This document shows, in pieces, positions 1 through 9,953 of a DNA stretch of 64,000 nucleotides. A program made the position numbers and the translations under genes. Origin of the DNA: Betaproteobacteria bacterium HGW-Betaproteobacteria-3 (GTDB taxonomy: Bacteria > Pseudomonadota > Gammaproteobacteria > Burkholderiales > Burkholderiaceae_C); assembly GCA_002842205.1 (NCBI GenBank), contig PHCI01000016.1, positions 1-64,000 on the forward strand. Direction: 5' to 3'. The notes under the pieces are model-generated. The model searched no databases, had not been told where the DNA came from, and saw only the letters and a list, made by a program, of their open reading frames with translations. Every line of letters begins with the position of its first letter. Within the stretch, counting starts at the first letter, position 1.

Positions 1-1028
1 GTCACGGCGTCGGCGCTGACCATGCTCACTTGCGCCACCACGGTGCCGTAGCGGGTGTAGGGGAAGGTTTCGAGCTTGACGGTGGCCATTTGCCCGGCGT
101 TCACAAAGCCGATGTCCAGGTTGGCGATGGCCACTTCGGCGCTGACGCTGGGGCTGTCGGGCACCACGATCATCAGGGGCTGGGCCGGGGTGACGACGCC
201 GCCCACCGAGTGGATGGCCAGTTGCTGGACGACGCCGGCCACGGGGGCGGTGAGTTGAGTGAGGCGTTCGCGTTGGCGTGCCTTGGTGTCTTCGGCGATG
301 AGTTGCTGTTGGCGGGTGCGGGCCTGGGCGTGGCGTTCGCCCAGCTGGCGTTGGGTTTCGGCGCGCAAGGCGGCCCGGGTCTGTTGGGTTTCGTGGCGCG
401 CCGATTGCGCTTCGGCCAGGCGGGCGCGCTGGGTGGCCAGGTCTTGTTCGAGTTCGACGCGTTCGCGGGTTTTGTCCTGGGTGGCGTGGCCGGAGATGTA
501 GCCCTGGTCCACCAGGCGCTGGAAGTCGGCTTCGCGTTGGCGTGCCATGGGCACGGTGGCTTCGAGTTTGGCGATGGCGGCTTGCACGGTGGCCGCTTCA
601 GCCTGGCGGCGCTCGGCTTCGGCGTCGAGTTTGGCCAGTTTGGCGCCAATGTCTTGCCATTCGGCCTGCAGCAGGGCGCGGGTGGCGGCGTCGGCGTCCG
701 GGGGCAGGCTGGGCGGGTGGCCGCTGGCCAGGGCCGGGAGCAGAGCGGCGGTGCGCTGCGCTTCGCTGGCCGCGGCCTGCAGTTGCTCTTGCACGTTGGC
801 GGTGTCGGCGCGGGCCATGGTGGGGTCCAGCTCCACCAGCACCTGGCCGGCCTGGACGCGGTCGCCGTCCTTGACCCGCACGCTTTTGACGACGCTGGTT
901 TCCAGCGGCTGGATGACTTTGGTGCGGTCGCTCACGATGATGCGGCCCGGGGCCGCGGCCACGATGTCGATCTGGCCGAACACCGCCCAGGCCAGGCGGC
1001 GCGGCGCCGGGGGTGGTGACAGGGGTTG
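1..1028 (-). CDS. HlyD-family type I secretion adaptor, partial and 5'-truncated
   Basis: This frame encodes the periplasmic adaptor of a type I secretion system, which links an inner-membrane ABC exporter to a TolC-type channel. The frame is open from 1028 to the left edge, so the C-terminus lies outside the window. Seen: the conserved WAVFGQIDIV segment followed by GRII, a lipoyl-like half reading VKDGDRVQAGQVLVELD (about 830-890), and a long helical hairpin rich in Glu, Gln and Arg. Family members usually carry 50-80 residues, including a membrane anchor, before this point. Here a TGA (1029-1031) lies only 13 codons upstream of the TGG codon, no ATG is in frame, and the first usable start is a GTG near 983. 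I infer a 5' deletion and possibly a dead gene. The toxin-antitoxin pair starts just upstream on the other strand. Confidence 0.75.
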
Positions 1029-1051
1029 TCATGCGGGGTGCCTTTTGCATT

Positions 1052-1070
1052 TATACGCTTCGGACGTATA
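1052..1070. promoter_or_regulatory. inverted repeat upstream of the toxin-antitoxin pair (candidate operator)
   Basis: TATACG and CGTATA form a perfect 6-bp inverted repeat separated by 7 bases. It lies about 20 bp upstream of the toxin start, between that gene and the truncated adaptor gene. Type II antitoxins with a helix-turn-helix usually bind such palindromes and repress their own operon. The assignment is inferred from position and symmetry. Confidence 0.5.
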
Positions 1071-1092
1071 GTCTTCTCGATGTACACCATCG

Positions 1093-1395
1093 GTGGAAAC
1101 GCCCACTTTCGTGCGCCTGGCGGCGGCCGTGTGGAGCGATGCCGAATTGATGGAGTTCAAGTTGTGGCTGGCGGCGAACCCCTTGGCGGGCGATGTCATC
1201 CCCGGTGCGGGCGGCTTGCGCAAGCTGCGCTGGTCGCGCCCCGGCATGGGCAAGCGCGGCGGCGCCCGGGTGATCCATTTCAATCAATTGCCCAATGGGG
1301 TGATTGCTTTGCTGATGGTCTATACCAAGGCCAAATTCGACAACCTGCCGCCCGCGTTTCTGTTGCAGTTGAAGAAGGAGTTTGAAGATGACTAA
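1093..1395 (+). CDS. RelE/HigB-like type II toxin
   Basis: This is a small basic protein of 100 residues resembling the toxin of RelE/HigB-type toxin-antitoxin modules, which are usually ribosome-dependent mRNA interferases. Seen: GDVIPGAGGLRKLRW, then GKRGGARVIHF and a C-terminal KAKFDNLP segment, the usual landmarks of this toxin group. It overlaps the antitoxin gene by 8 bp, so the two are translationally coupled. The only in-frame start is a GTG giving V-E-T-P-T-F, without a clear ribosome-binding site. An ATG at 1080 reads M-Y-T-I in another frame and would join smoothly if one G were removed near 1092. The start may therefore be GTG, or the gene may carry a one-base insertion. Confidence 0.8.
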   Translation: METPTFVRLAAAVWSDAELMEFKLWLAANPLAGDVIPGAGGLRKLRWSRPGMGKRGGARVIHFNQLPNGVIALLMVYTKAKFDNLPPAFLLQLKKEFEDD

Positions 1396-1681
1396 GCCCA
1401 AGCCCGATCTCGAGATGGAAAAATTCCAGGCCGATTTGCTGCAATCGGTGCGCGAGTACAAGGCGGGAAAGTTTGCGCGCAAGACCGAAGTCACCCCGAC
1501 CGACGCGCTGCAGGCACGGACGCGCATGGCGTTGTCGCAATCCCAATTTGCCAAGCTGCTGGGCGTGTCGGTGCGCACCCTGCAGGAATGGGAACAAGGC
1601 CGCAAGAAGCCCACGGGCGCGGCGCAAACGCTGCTGCGCGTGGCGGTGCGCACGCCCGAGGCGCTGCTGAACCTACCGTAA
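1388..1681 (+). CDS. HigA/XRE-family antitoxin
   Basis: This is a helix-turn-helix antitoxin of 97 residues that would neutralise the preceding toxin and repress the shared promoter. Seen: a short N-terminal region with REYKAGKFARKTEV, then an XRE-type helix-turn-helix around residues 43-75 (ARTRMALSQSQFAKLLGVS, then RTLQEWEQGRKKPTGAA). The ATG at 1388 is preferred because AAGGAG lies 7 bases upstream. The frame extends only two codons further, to a TTG. The toxin-first order and the 8-bp overlap are typical of higBA-like modules. Confidence 0.85.
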   Translation: MTKPKPDLEMEKFQADLLQSVREYKAGKFARKTEVTPTDALQARTRMALSQSQFAKLLGVSVRTLQEWEQGRKKPTGAAQTLLRVAVRTPEALLNLP

Positions 1682-1862
1682 GCCGGGCGGCTGTTCATGC
1701 GTCGCACGCGGGTGCGGCGGCGCTGCCGTCCTGCATGCGCCACAGGTGGGCCATGCGCAGGATGGGATGGGATGCGCCCCCCCCCCGCTGGGCGAACATG
1801 TTGAAGGCCGCAACACAAGGGCTGCCGTTGCTTGGGATTCCACAGGGTTTTCGCAATCGGCA

Positions 1863-1896
1863 GGAGTTGCTGGAGTTGCTGGAGTTGCTGGAGTTT
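1863..1896. repeat. tandem repeat of the 9-bp unit GGAGTTGCT
   Basis: Three full units and most of a fourth follow each other without interruption. The period is a multiple of three, but no supported gene covers it. Such arrays vary in copy number by slippage. No function is visible. Confidence 0.85.
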
Positions 1897-2030
1897 GGTG
1901 TGTCGTGCGCTGCAAAAAGCATGACACATCCGTGCGGCCTTTGCACAGGATGACCTGTCAACATTGACACGCAGGGGAGCCATTTGGCTTGCCCGACCGC
2001 TCGGGCGCGCGCAAACCGGTTTGCAGGCAT

Positions 2031-2090
2031 TTTATTGAACAAATTGGCCTTTAGCCCCCGTCAATAGGTCATAGTTTGCTATTGATTAAG
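2031..2090 (-). repeat. dispersed 57-bp AT-rich repeat, copy 1 (intergenic)
   Basis: Read on the minus strand, this copy has the left arm ATAGCAAACTAT, the core TTGACGGGGGCTAAAGGCC and a tail starting CAATTTG. It lies between the antitoxin gene and tetR. It is one of the best-preserved copies of the family described in the findings. Confidence 0.85.
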
Positions 2091-2307
2091 GACTATTCTG
2101 ACCCGGATCGAAAGCCCGACGCCACCCCCGCGCTCGTTCTCTCGTGCCGTCGAAGTGGGCGCATCCCGCTTGGCATGGCGTGCCCCTCCCCCAGCTTTAC
2201 GCAGTTTTACCCAACCGACACCCGGGCGGAAACCGGCGCTGGTTAAGGTCACGTCTTCAAGCCCGGCCCGGGGTCATGGCTTGACGGTGATGTGCCGCGT
2301 GGTTACA

Positions 2308-2329
2308 TTACTAACCAATCAGTCATTAA
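2308..2329. promoter_or_regulatory. candidate TetR operator
   Basis: TTACTAAC and GTCATTAA form an imperfect inverted repeat (6 of 8 positions) around CAATCA, ending four bases before the regulator's ATG. The sequence ACTAACCAATCAGTC resembles operators found next to TetR regulators of RND pumps in related bacteria. Autoregulation is inferred. Confidence 0.45.
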
Positions 2330-2333
2330 CCCG

Positions 2334-3035
2334 ATGTCCCTGTCCCAATTCATCAGCGCCAAAAAGGCGGATGTCACCGCCAAGCGCGAGCGCCGCAAGG
2401 AAGCGCGCCCGGGCGAGCTGCTGGACGCCGCGCTGGACCTGTTCGTGGAAAAAGGCTTTGCCGCCACCCACGCCGAAGAGGTGGCCAAGCGCGCCGGGGT
2501 GTCCAAGGGCACGCTGTTCCTGTACTTCCAGACCAAGGAAGACCTGTTCAAAGCCGTGGTGCGGGCCAACATTTCGGGCCGTTTCCAGGAATGGAACGAC
2601 GAACTCGCCCATTACGAAGGCAGCACACCGGCGCTTTTGCGCCACTTCGTGACCGCCTGGTGGGAGCGTGTGGGCGCCACCCGCGCCTCGGGCATCACCA
2701 AGCTGATGATGAGCGAGGCCCGCAACTTCCCCGAGCTGGCGGCGTTTTACCAGCGCGAGGTGGTCGAGCCCGGGCAAGACCTGGTGCGCCGCATCCTGCA
2801 GCGCGGCGTGGACCGCGGCGAGTTCCGCCCCATGGACACGAACCAGACGGTGTATTGCGTACTGGCGCCGATGATCTTCCTCATGATCTGGAAGCACTCG
2901 GTGGGCGCCTGCGTCAACTCGGCCCACCTGCTGGTGCCTGAAGACTACCTGGCCGCCCAGATGGAAACCCTTTTACATGGCGTCTGCCTGCCCCAGGCGG
3001 CGGGGGCAGCGCCCATCCCCGAGAACAAAACATGA
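2334..3035 (+). CDS. TetR-family repressor of the adjacent RND efflux pump
   Basis: This is a transcriptional regulator of 233 residues. A TetR N-terminal helix-turn-helix lies around residues 23-70 ([19 protein letters not shown], then [17 protein letters not shown]), followed by an all-helical ligand-binding domain. The ATG at 2334 (MSLSQFIS) is chosen over an upstream GTG at 2292 because the upstream codons run through the palindromic operator. Its stop overlaps the start of the pump adaptor gene by 4 bp (ATGA), so regulator, adaptor and transporter form one operon. It probably represses the operon until a substrate binds; the ligand cannot be read from sequence. Confidence 0.9.
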   Translation: MSLSQFISAKKADVTAKRERRKEARPGELLDAALDLFVEKGFAATHAEEVAKRAGVSKGTLFLYFQTKEDLFKAVVRANISGRFQEWNDELAHYEGSTPALLRHFVTAWWERVGATRASGITKLMMSEARNFPELAAFYQREVVEPGQDLVRRILQRGVDRGEFRPMDTNQTVYCVLAPMIFLMIWKHSVGACVNSAHLLVPEDYLAAQMETLLHGVCLPQAAGAAPIPENKT

Positions 3036-4228
3036 AGCGCTGGATTGGCTGGTTGGTGGTGGTTCTGGTGGTGGGCCTGATCGGGCTCAGCGTGGTGCGC
3101 GCGCTGCAGGCCCGCAAGGCGCAGCAGCAACTGGCCGCCACGCCCGTCAAGGCGCAGACGGTGGTCGAGCTGGCCCCCACCGACGTGGTGCGGGTGCAGC
3201 AGCGCGAGCTGGCCGAGGGGCTGCCCATTTCGGGCACGCTGCGGGCCATGAATTCGGCCGTGGTCAAGGCCCGCGTGGCCGGCGAGCTGCAGGGCCTGAC
3301 GCTGCGCGAGGGCGACACCGTGCGTGCGGGCCAGGTGGTGGCGCGGGTCGACCCTTCGGAATACCAGGCCCGTGTGCGCCAGGCGCAGCAGCAGGCCGAT
3401 TCGGCCAAGGCGCAGATCGACATTGCCCAGCGCCAGTTTGACAACAACAAGGCGCTGGTGGACCAGGGTTTCATCTCGCGCACGGCGCTGGACGCCTCGG
3501 TGGCCAACCTGAGCGCCGCGCAGGCCACCCACAACGCGGCCCTGGCCGCGGTGGACGTGGCCCGCAAGGCGCTGGACGACACCGTGCTGCGCGCCCCCAT
3601 TGCCGGCACCGTGTCGCAGCGGCTCACCCAACCGGGCGAGCGCGTGGGCATTGACGCCAAGGTCATTGAGATCGTGGACCTGAACCGCCTGGAACTGGAG
3701 GCCGCACTCAGCCCCGCCGACGCGCTGAGCGTGAAGGTCGGCCAGATGGCCCAGCTCGATGTCGAAGGCGCACGCGACCGCCCGGGCGCCGCCGGCGCCA
3801 GCGTGGCGGCCCGCGTGGTGCGCATCAACCCGAGCGCACAGGCCGGCAGCCGCAGCGTGCTGGTGTATCTGGCGCTCGATGCGGCCACGTCGGCCGGGCT
3901 GCGCCAGGGGCTGTTTGCGCAGGGCACCTTGGGCACTGAGCGCAGCACCGCACTGGCCGTGCCGGTGAGCGCCGTGCGCACCGACAAGCCCGAGCCCTAC
4001 GTGCAAGTGGTGCAAGACCAGAAAATCGTGCACAAGCCCGTGCAGACCGGTGCCCGTGGCAGCAGTGACGGCGAAACCTGGGTGGCGGTCACCGGCCTGG
4101 CCGAAGGGGCCACGGCCGTGCGCGCCAGCGCCGGCGCCCTGCGCGAAGGCACGGCCGTGCGCTTCACGCAGGCGGCGCTCGCCGCGCCGACTCCCGCCAC
4201 CGCCGCCAGCGCACGCAGCGCTCCCTGA
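3032..4228 (+). CDS. RND efflux periplasmic adaptor (membrane-fusion protein)
   Basis: This is the periplasmic adaptor of a tripartite RND pump, connecting the inner-membrane transporter to an outer-membrane channel. Its 398 residues begin with an N-terminal membrane anchor (residues 4-24). A lipoyl domain follows ([18 protein letters not shown] at about 75-92), then a coiled-coil hairpin (about 120-180), the second lipoyl half ([13 protein letters not shown]), a beta-barrel and the membrane-proximal domain. It lies between tetR and the transporter gene, overlapping the former by 4 bp and ending one base before the latter's ATG. No lipobox cysteine is seen, so it is anchored by the N-terminal helix. 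The tolC gene downstream could supply the channel. Confidence 0.93.
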   Translation: MKRWIGWLVVVLVVGLIGLSVVRALQARKAQQQLAATPVKAQTVVELAPTDVVRVQQRELAEGLPISGTLRAMNSAVVKARVAGELQGLTLREGDTVRAGQVVARVDPSEYQARVRQAQQQADSAKAQIDIAQRQFDNNKALVDQGFISRTALDASVANLSAAQATHNAALAAVDVARKALDDTVLRAPIAGTVSQRLTQPGERVGIDAKVIEIVDLNRLELEAALSPADALSVKVGQMAQLDVEGARDRPGAAGASVAARVVRINPSAQAGSRSVLVYLALDAATSAGLRQGLFAQGTLGTERSTALAVPVSAVRTDKPEPYVQVVQDQKIVHKPVQTGARGSSDGETWVAVTGLAEGATAVRASAGALREGTAVRFTQAALAAPTPATAASARSAP

Positions 4229-4229
4229 C

Positions 4230-7200
4230 ATGTGGTTCACCCGCGTCAGTCTCAAAAACCCCGTGTTCGCCACGATGGTGATGCTCGCCATCGTCGTGCT
4301 CGGCCTGTTCTCTTACCAGCGGCTCAAGGTTGACCAGTTCCCCAACGTCGATTTCCCCGTGGTGGTGATCACCGCCGAATACCCGGGCGCCTCGCCCGAG
4401 ATCGTCGAGAGCGAAGTCACCAAGAAGATCGAAGAAGGCGTCAACTCGGTGGCGGGCATCAACGCGCTGACCTCGCGCAGCTTTGAGGGCCAGTCGGTCG
4501 TGGTGATCGAGTTCCAGCTGCACATCGACGGGCGCAAGGCCGCCGACGACGTGCGCGAAAAAGTGGGCACCATCCGCCCGCTGTTCCGCGACGAAGTCAA
4601 GGAGCCGCGCGTGCTGCGCTTCGACCCGGCCAGCCGCTCGATCTGGTCGCTTGCGGTGTTGCCGGGCGATGCCCCTACCCGCGGCAGCAAGGCAATGACG
4701 GCCGTGGAACTGACCAACTGGGCCGACCAGGTGCTCAAGAAGCGGCTGGAAAACGTGCGCGGCGTGGGTTCGGTCACGCTGGTGGGCGGCACCAAGCGCG
4801 AGATCAACCTCTACCTCAAGCCCCAGGCCATGGAGGCGCTGGGTGTGTCGGCCGACCAGGTGGTCAACGCCGTGCGCAGTGAAAACCAGGACTTGCCCGT
4901 GGGCGCGATCCGCTCGCTGGCCACCGAGCGCGTGGTGCAGATCGACGCGCGCATGCAGCGCCCCGAAGACTTTGGCCGCATCATCGTGGCGCGGCGCAGC
5001 GGCACGGCCATCCGGCTCGATCAGGTGGCTTCGGTGTCCGACGGCGCCCAGGAGATCGACACGCTGGCGCTCTACAACGGCGCGCGCACGCTGCTGCTGT
5101 CGGTGCAGAAGTCGCAGGACGAGAACACCATCGAGGTGATCGACGGCCTGGTCAAGACCATCGACACCATGAAGGCCGAACTGCCCCCGGGCGTGCGGCT
5201 CGAGCCCATCGCCGACGCCGCCCGCCCGATCCGCGTGGCGGTGGACAACGTGCGCCGCACCCTGATTGAAGGCGCGCTGCTGACCATCCTGATCGTCTTC
5301 CTGTTCCTGAACTCGTGGCGTTCGACGGTGATCACCGGCTTGACGCTGCCGATCGCGCTGATCGGCACCTTCCTGCTGATGAACATGTTCGGCTTCACCA
5401 TCAACATGATCACGCTGATGGCGCTGTCGCTCAGCGTGGGCCTGCTGATCGACGACGCCATCGTGGTGCGCGAGAACATCGTGCGGCACGTGCAGATGGG
5501 CAAAACGCCCTACCAGGCGGCGCTCGAAGGCACCGAAGAAATCGGGCTGGCCGTGCTGGCCACCACGTTCTCGATCGTGGCCGTGTTCATGCCCATCGGC
5601 TTCATGGGCGGCATCATCGGCAAGTTCTTCCACGAATTCGGCATCACCATCGTGGCGGCGGTGCTGATCTCGATGTTCGTGAGCTTCACGCTGGACCCGA
5701 TGCTGTCGTCCATCTGGCACGACCCGAGCATCGACCACCACGGCCGCCGCACCGCACCGGTGTCGTTCTATGACCGCACCATCGGCCGCGTGACGGGCCT
5801 GTTCGAGCGCGCCACCGAAGCCCTGATCGACCTCTACCAGGTGATCCTGCGCTGGTCGCTGGGGCACCGGCTGGTCACGGTGGGCATGGCGGTGGCGGTT
5901 TTTGTGACCAGCATTTTCATGGTGCCGCTGCTGGGCACCGAGTTCGTGCCCAAGGCCGACTTTTCCGAAACCACGCTCAACTTCTACACGCCCGTGGGCA
6001 CCTCGCTGGAAGCCACCGAAGCCAAGGCCCGGCAGGTGGAAAACATCGTGCGCGAGTTTCCCGAGGTGCGCTACACGCTGGCCACCCTCAACACCGGCAA
6101 CGCGCAGGGCAAGAATTCAGTGGCGCTGTATGTCCGGCTGGTGGACCGCAAGGCCCGCACGCGCAACGTGGACACCATGGCCATGGCGCTGCGCGAACGG
6201 CTGCAGCAGGTGCCGGGCATCACGGTCACGCACGTCGGCCTGCTGGACACCGTGGGCGGCAACAAGCAGGTGGAGTTTTCGCTGCAGGGCAGCGACCTGA
6301 ATGAACTGGAACGCCTGGCGCGGCTGGTGATGGAGAAAATCCGCCCCATCCCCGGTCTGGTGGACCTCGATTCCAGCGTGCGCGACGACAAGCCCACCTA
6401 TGGCGTGGAGATCCGGCGCGACGCGGCCAGCGACCTGGGCCTGACCACCGGGCAGATCGGCGCGCAGCTGCGCACCCTGGTGGCCGGCACCACCGTGGGC
6501 AACTGGCGCGCCCCCGACGACCAGACCTACGACGTCAACGTGCGGCTGGCCCCCACCGCGCGCAACACGCCGCAAGACCTGGAGCGCCTGCCCTTCACCG
6601 TCGGCAACAATGCCGATGGCTCGCCGCGCGTGGTGCGGCTCAACCAGATTGCCGCCGTGCGCGAAACCACCGGCCCCAACCAGATCAACCGGCGCGACCT
6701 CACGCGCGAAGTGGCCATCAACGCCAACGTGGCCAACCGTTCGGCCGGCGAGGTGTCGGACGACATCCGCAAGGCGCTGGACACCATCAGCTTCCCGCCC
6801 GGCTACCGCTACCAGTTCAGCGGCTCCACCAAGAACATGGCCGAGTCGTTTGGCTATGCCATCTCGGCGCTGGCCATGGCCGTCATCTTCATCTACATGA
6901 TCCTGGCCAGCCAGTTCAGGAGCTTCCTGCAGCCGCTGGCACTGATGACCGCGCTGCCGCTCACGCTGATCGGCGTGGTGCTGGCGCTGCTGATGTTCCG
7001 CTCCACGCTGTCGATGTTCTCGGTGATCGGCGTGGTGATGCTCATGGGTCTGGTCACCAAAAACGCCATTTTGCTGGTGGACTTTGCCATCCGTGCGCGC
7101 GAGCCGCACACGGCCGAGGACGGCTCGCAAAGCCCCGGCCTGCCGCGCTCCGAAGCCCTGCTGATGGCGGCCAAGGTGCGGTTGCGCCCCATTCTGATGA

Positions 7201-7439
7201 CCACGCTGGCCATGATCTTCGGCATGGTGCCACTGGCCTTTGCGCTGACCGAAGGCTCGGAGCAGCGCGCGCCCATGGGCCAGGCCGTGATCGGCGGGGT
7301 GATCACCTCGTCGCTGCTCACGCTGGTGGTGGTGCCCGTGGTGTATTGCTACATGGACGACCTCGCCAACTGGATGCGCCGCAAGTTCGGCCCCCGCCCC
7401 GCCGCGCCCGCCCCCGTAAAATTGAACCCTTCCGTATGA
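4230..7439 (+). CDS. RND-family multidrug efflux transporter
   Basis: This is the proton-driven inner-membrane transporter of the tripartite pump, with 1069 residues as usual for the HAE1 (AcrB/MdtB-like) family. Seen: the start [18 protein letters not shown] of the first membrane helix, a large periplasmic loop, a block of membrane helices around residues 345-540, a second loop and a final helix block. The TM4 motif [13 protein letters not shown] carries the paired aspartates of the proton relay. The ATG at 4230 is chosen because it directly follows the adaptor stop and gives the canonical N-terminus; longer upstream frames run through the adaptor gene. Its stop overlaps an ATG (7436) of the next reading frame. 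Substrates are unknown. Confidence 0.95.
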   Translation: MWFTRVSLKNPVFATMVMLAIVVLGLFSYQRLKVDQFPNVDFPVVVITAEYPGASPEIVESEVTKKIEEGVNSVAGINALTSRSFEGQSVVVIEFQLHIDGRKAADDVREKVGTIRPLFRDEVKEPRVLRFDPASRSIWSLAVLPGDAPTRGSKAMTAVELTNWADQVLKKRLENVRGVGSVTLVGGTKREINLYLKPQAMEALGVSADQVVNAVRSENQDLPVGAIRSLATERVVQIDARMQRPEDFGRIIVARRSGTAIRLDQVASVSDGAQEIDTLALYNGARTLLLSVQKSQDENTIEVIDGLVKTIDTMKAELPPGVRLEPIADAARPIRVAVDNVRRTLIEGALLTILIVFLFLNSWRSTVITGLTLPIALIGTFLLMNMFGFTINMITLMALSLSVGLLIDDAIVVRENIVRHVQMGKTPYQAALEGTEEIGLAVLATTFSIVAVFMPIGFMGGIIGKFFHEFGITIVAAVLISMFVSFTLDPMLSSIWHDPSIDHHGRRTAPVSFYDRTIGRVTGLFERATEALIDLYQVILRWSLGHRLVTVGMAVAVFVTSIFMVPLLGTEFVPKADFSETTLNFYTPVGTSLEATEAKARQVENIVREFPEVRYTLATLNTGNAQGKNSVALYVRLVDRKARTRNVDTMAMALRERLQQVPGITVTHVGLLDTVGGNKQVEFSLQGSDLNELERLARLVMEKIRPIPGLVDLDSSVRDDKPTYGVEIRRDAASDLGLTTGQIGAQLRTLVAGTTVGNWRAPDDQTYDVNVRLAPTARNTPQDLERLPFTVGNNADGSPRVVRLNQIAAVRETTGPNQINRRDLTREVAINANVANRSAGEVSDDIRKALDTISFPPGYRYQFSGSTKNMAESFGYAISALAMAVIFIYMILASQFRSFLQPLALMTALPLTLIGVVLALLMFRSTLSMFSVIGVVMLMGLVTKNAILLVDFAIRAREPHTAEDGSQSPGLPRSEALLMAAKVRLRPILMTTLAMIFGMVPLAFALTEGSEQRAPMGQAVIGGVITSSLLTLVVVPVVYCYMDDLANWMRRKFGPRPAAPAPVKLNPSV

Positions 7440-7462
7440 GCGATCCGCAGGAGTACCTGGAC

Positions 7463-8140
7463 ATGAATCTTGAGCAAACCCGTTTCAACATGATCGAGCA
7501 GCAAATCCGCCCCTGGGACGTGCTGGACGCCCCGGTGCTGGCGCTGCTGGCCGTGGTCAAGCGTGAAGATTTCGTGCCGCTGGCCCACAAGGCCATGGCC
7601 TTTGTGGACATGGAAGTGCCGCTGCGCAGCCCGACCGACGAAGCCATGCGCCTGGGCCAGTGCATGCTGGCGCCCAAGGTCGAGGCCCGCCTGCTGCAGG
7701 ACCTGCACGTGCACAAGCACGAAACCGTGCTCGAGATCGGCGCCGGCTCGGGCTACATGGCCGCCCTGCTGGCGCACCGCGCGCAGCGCGTGGTGACGCT
7801 GGAGATCGTGCCCGAACTGGTGGCCATGGCGCGCAGCAACCTGCAGCGCGCCGGCGTGCACAACGCCGAGGTGCGCGAGGCCGACGGTGCCAGCAACGCC
7901 GCAGTGCAGGGCCCTTACGACGTGATCGTTCTCAGCGGCTCGGTGGCCGAAGTGCCGGCGTCGCTGCTGGCGCAGCTCAAGGTGGGTGGCCGCCTGTCGG
8001 CCATCGTGGGCCACGAGCCCATGATGCGCGCCACGCTGATCACCCGCACCGGCGACAACGCCTGGGTCACCACGCAGCCCTGGGACACGGTGGCGCCACG
8101 CCTTTTGAACTTTGCCGAGCCGTCGCGCTTCCAGTTCTGA
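7463..8140 (+). CDS. pcm: protein-L-isoaspartate O-methyltransferase family protein
   Basis: This is a SAM-dependent methyltransferase of 225 residues in the PCMT family, which repairs isoaspartyl residues in damaged proteins. Seen: NMIEQQIRPWDVLD at the N-terminus, the SAM-binding motif VLEIGAGSGYMAALLA (about residues 90-105), LEIVPELVAMA as motif II, and YDVIVLSGSV. The ATG at 7463 is preferred to one at 7436 because AGGAG lies nine bases before it. The branch found next to tolC in Burkholderiales is often annotated as Pcm although its substrate has not been proved. It is followed by the rhodanese and tolC, the usual arrangement. Confidence 0.88.
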   Translation: MNLEQTRFNMIEQQIRPWDVLDAPVLALLAVVKREDFVPLAHKAMAFVDMEVPLRSPTDEAMRLGQCMLAPKVEARLLQDLHVHKHETVLEIGAGSGYMAALLAHRAQRVVTLEIVPELVAMARSNLQRAGVHNAEVREADGASNAAVQGPYDVIVLSGSVAEVPASLLAQLKVGGRLSAIVGHEPMMRATLITRTGDNAWVTTQPWDTVAPRLLNFAEPSRFQF

Positions 8141-8181
8141 GCCCGCGCCCCGCCCCTGTGCATCGCCCGCCCGCCCCGCGC

Positions 8182-8529
8182 ATGATCACCCAAGTCCGCC
8201 CCGCCGACCTTGCCGCCTGGCTGCAGTCCGTTGCCAGCGACGCGGCAGCGCTGCCCGTGGTGCTGGACGTGCGCGAGCCCTGGGAGCTGCAAACCGCCAG
8301 CGTCCAGCCCGCGGGTTTTCGCCTGGTGCCGATCCCCATGGGGGACGTGCCCGCGCGGCTGTCCGAACTCGACCCCGACACGCCCATTGCCTGTTTGTGC
8401 CACCACGGTGCGCGCAGCCTGCGGGTGGCGGCCTTTCTGGCGCAAAACGGTTTTGACCCGGTGGCCAACATCCATGGGGGCATCGAAGCCTGGTCGGGCG
8501 AACTCGACCCGGCGGTGCCACGCTATTGA
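8182..8529 (+). CDS. rhodanese-like domain protein
   Basis: This is a single-domain rhodanese of 115 residues, a small sulfur-handling fold. Seen: VVLDVREPWEL near the N-terminus and the active-site loop CHHGARS, whose cysteine would carry the persulfide. The C-terminal NIHGGIEAW motif is typical. It lies between pcm and tolC, a conserved neighbourhood in Comamonadaceae. The physiological sulfur acceptor is unknown. Confidence 0.92.
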   Translation: MITQVRPADLAAWLQSVASDAAALPVVLDVREPWELQTASVQPAGFRLVPIPMGDVPARLSELDPDTPIACLCHHGARSLRVAAFLAQNGFDPVANIHGGIEAWSGELDPAVPRY

Positions 8530-8600
8530 ACTGCGTCGGCTGCGCCCGCGCACCGATGCAACCCACATTCAACTTTTTGCCGAATTTTCCAAGGACCTCC

Positions 8601-9953
8601 ATGAACACGATCCGGCCCACCTTCCGTCTGTCCGCACTGGCCCTGCTGCTGGGTGCCGCATTTGCCGGTTCGGTGCAGGCGCAGAGTCTGGTTGAACTGT
8701 ATGACGCGGCCCGCGGCTTTGACGCCACCTACCAGTCAGCCCGTTCCCAGTACGACGCCAGCCTGCACCGCGCCGAGCAGGCCCGCGCCGGTCTGCTGCC
8801 CCAGGCGGGGCTGGCGGTGGGCGTGACGCGCACGCAGTCCAACGCCACCTTCGGCCCGGTCAGCGTCGAGCGCTACCTGACCAACCAGGCCCTGAACCTG
8901 AGCGCATCGCAGCCGCTGTACCGCCCGGCCAACGTGGCGGTGTGGGAGCAAAGCCGCAAACAGATCGACCTGGCCCGCGAGGTGCTCAACACGGCCGAGC
9001 AGGACCTGCAACTGCGGGTGAGCCAGGCGTATTTCGATGTGCTGGGCGCCCAGGACAGCCTGGCCTTTGTCCAGGCCCAGAAAGCCGCCGTGGCCGAGCA
9101 ACTGGCGTCGGCCAAGCGCAACTTCGAGGTCGGCACCACCACCATCACCGACACCCGCGAGGCCCAGGCCCGCTTCGACCTGGTGATCGCACAGGAAATT
9201 GCGGCCGAGAATGACCTGCGCGTCAAGAAGGCGGCGCTGGACCAACTGGTGGGCAAGCCCAACATCACGCCCAAGCCGCTGGCGCTGCCCGCCGCGCTGC
9301 CCGCGCTGCTGCCCGACAACATGGGCACCTGGGTTCAGACGTCGGAAGACAACAATCCCACCGTGCGCCAAACCCGCTCGGCCCTGGAAATTGCGAGGCT
9401 GGAAACCGAACGGGCCAAGGCCGGCCACAAGCCCACGCTGGACCTCACCGCCGCCTACACCATCAACCGCAACCCCAACGGCAGCATCTCCACCACCTCG
9501 TCCAACCAGTTCGGCACGCGCATCGACAACGCCACCGTCGGGCTGCAGTTCAACCTGCCGCTGTTTGCCGGCTTTGCCACCCAGAACCGCCTGCGCGAAA
9601 CGCTGTCGCTCGAAGACAAGGCCCAGGCCGACCTCGACGCCGCCAAGCGCAGCGTGGCGCAGGCGACCCGTACCGCCTTTCTCGGCGTGCAGTCAGGCCT
9701 GGGGCAGGTGAAGGCGCTGGAAGCCGCCGAAGCCTCCAGCCAGAGCGCGCTGGACGCCAACCAGCTGGGCTACCAGGTGGGCGTGCGCATCAACATTGAC
9801 GTGCTGAACTCGCAAAGCCAGCTGTTCCAGACCAAGCGCGATCTGGCCCAGGCCCGCTACAACGTGCTGCTGGGTGGCCTGCGGCTGCGCCAGGCTGCGG
9901 GCACGCTGACCGAACAAGACCTGCACAACATCAACGCGCTGCTGGCCCAGTAG
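8601..9953 (+). CDS. tolC: TolC-family outer-membrane channel protein
   Basis: This is a trimeric outer-membrane channel that serves type I secretion and RND efflux. It has 450 residues, with a signal peptide ending near AGSVQAQ and two repeated outer-membrane-efflux domains (about 28-225 and 245-445) rich in long amphipathic helices. The YLTNQALNLSASQPLY and TVGLQFNLPLFAGF segments mark the paired beta-strands. AAGGA lies five bases before the chosen ATG. The gene could partner the RND pump upstream and any HlyD-type exporter. Its 3' end overlaps the 3' end of waaA on the other strand by 23 bp. Confidence 0.93.
   Translation: MNTIRPTFRLSALALLLGAAFAGSVQAQSLVELYDAARGFDATYQSARSQYDASLHRAEQARAGLLPQAGLAVGVTRTQSNATFGPVSVERYLTNQALNLSASQPLYRPANVAVWEQSRKQIDLAREVLNTAEQDLQLRVSQAYFDVLGAQDSLAFVQAQKAAVAEQLASAKRNFEVGTTTITDTREAQARFDLVIAQEIAAENDLRVKKAALDQLVGKPNITPKPLALPAALPALLPDNMGTWVQTSEDNNPTVRQTRSALEIARLETERAKAGHKPTLDLTAAYTINRNPNGSISTTSSNQFGTRIDNATVGLQFNLPLFAGFATQNRLRETLSLEDKAQADLDAAKRSVAQATRTAFLGVQSGLGQVKALEAAEASSQSALDANQLGYQVGVRINIDVLNSQSQLFQTKRDLAQARYNVLLGGLRLRQAAGTLTEQDLHNINALLAQ

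Larger units (their letters stand above)
1682..2333. other. gene-free stretch with several repeats
   Basis: No supported gene was found here. It contains a run of ten C residues (1777-1786), a tandem repeat of a 9-bp unit, one copy of the dispersed AT-rich repeat, and a palindrome just before the tetR gene. The reading frames in this stretch lack family resemblance and run through the repeats. Confidence 0.6.

Noticed and set aside
30-1019. Long plus-strand open frame opposite the HlyD gene
   Set aside because: Its Gly/His/Val-rich translation is the typical mirror of a GC-rich gene on the other strand, which has clear HlyD motifs.
4164-5867. Long minus-strand open frame opposite the RND transporter
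   Set aside because: His/Gln/Arg-rich antisense shadow without motifs, fully covered by a well-supported gene.
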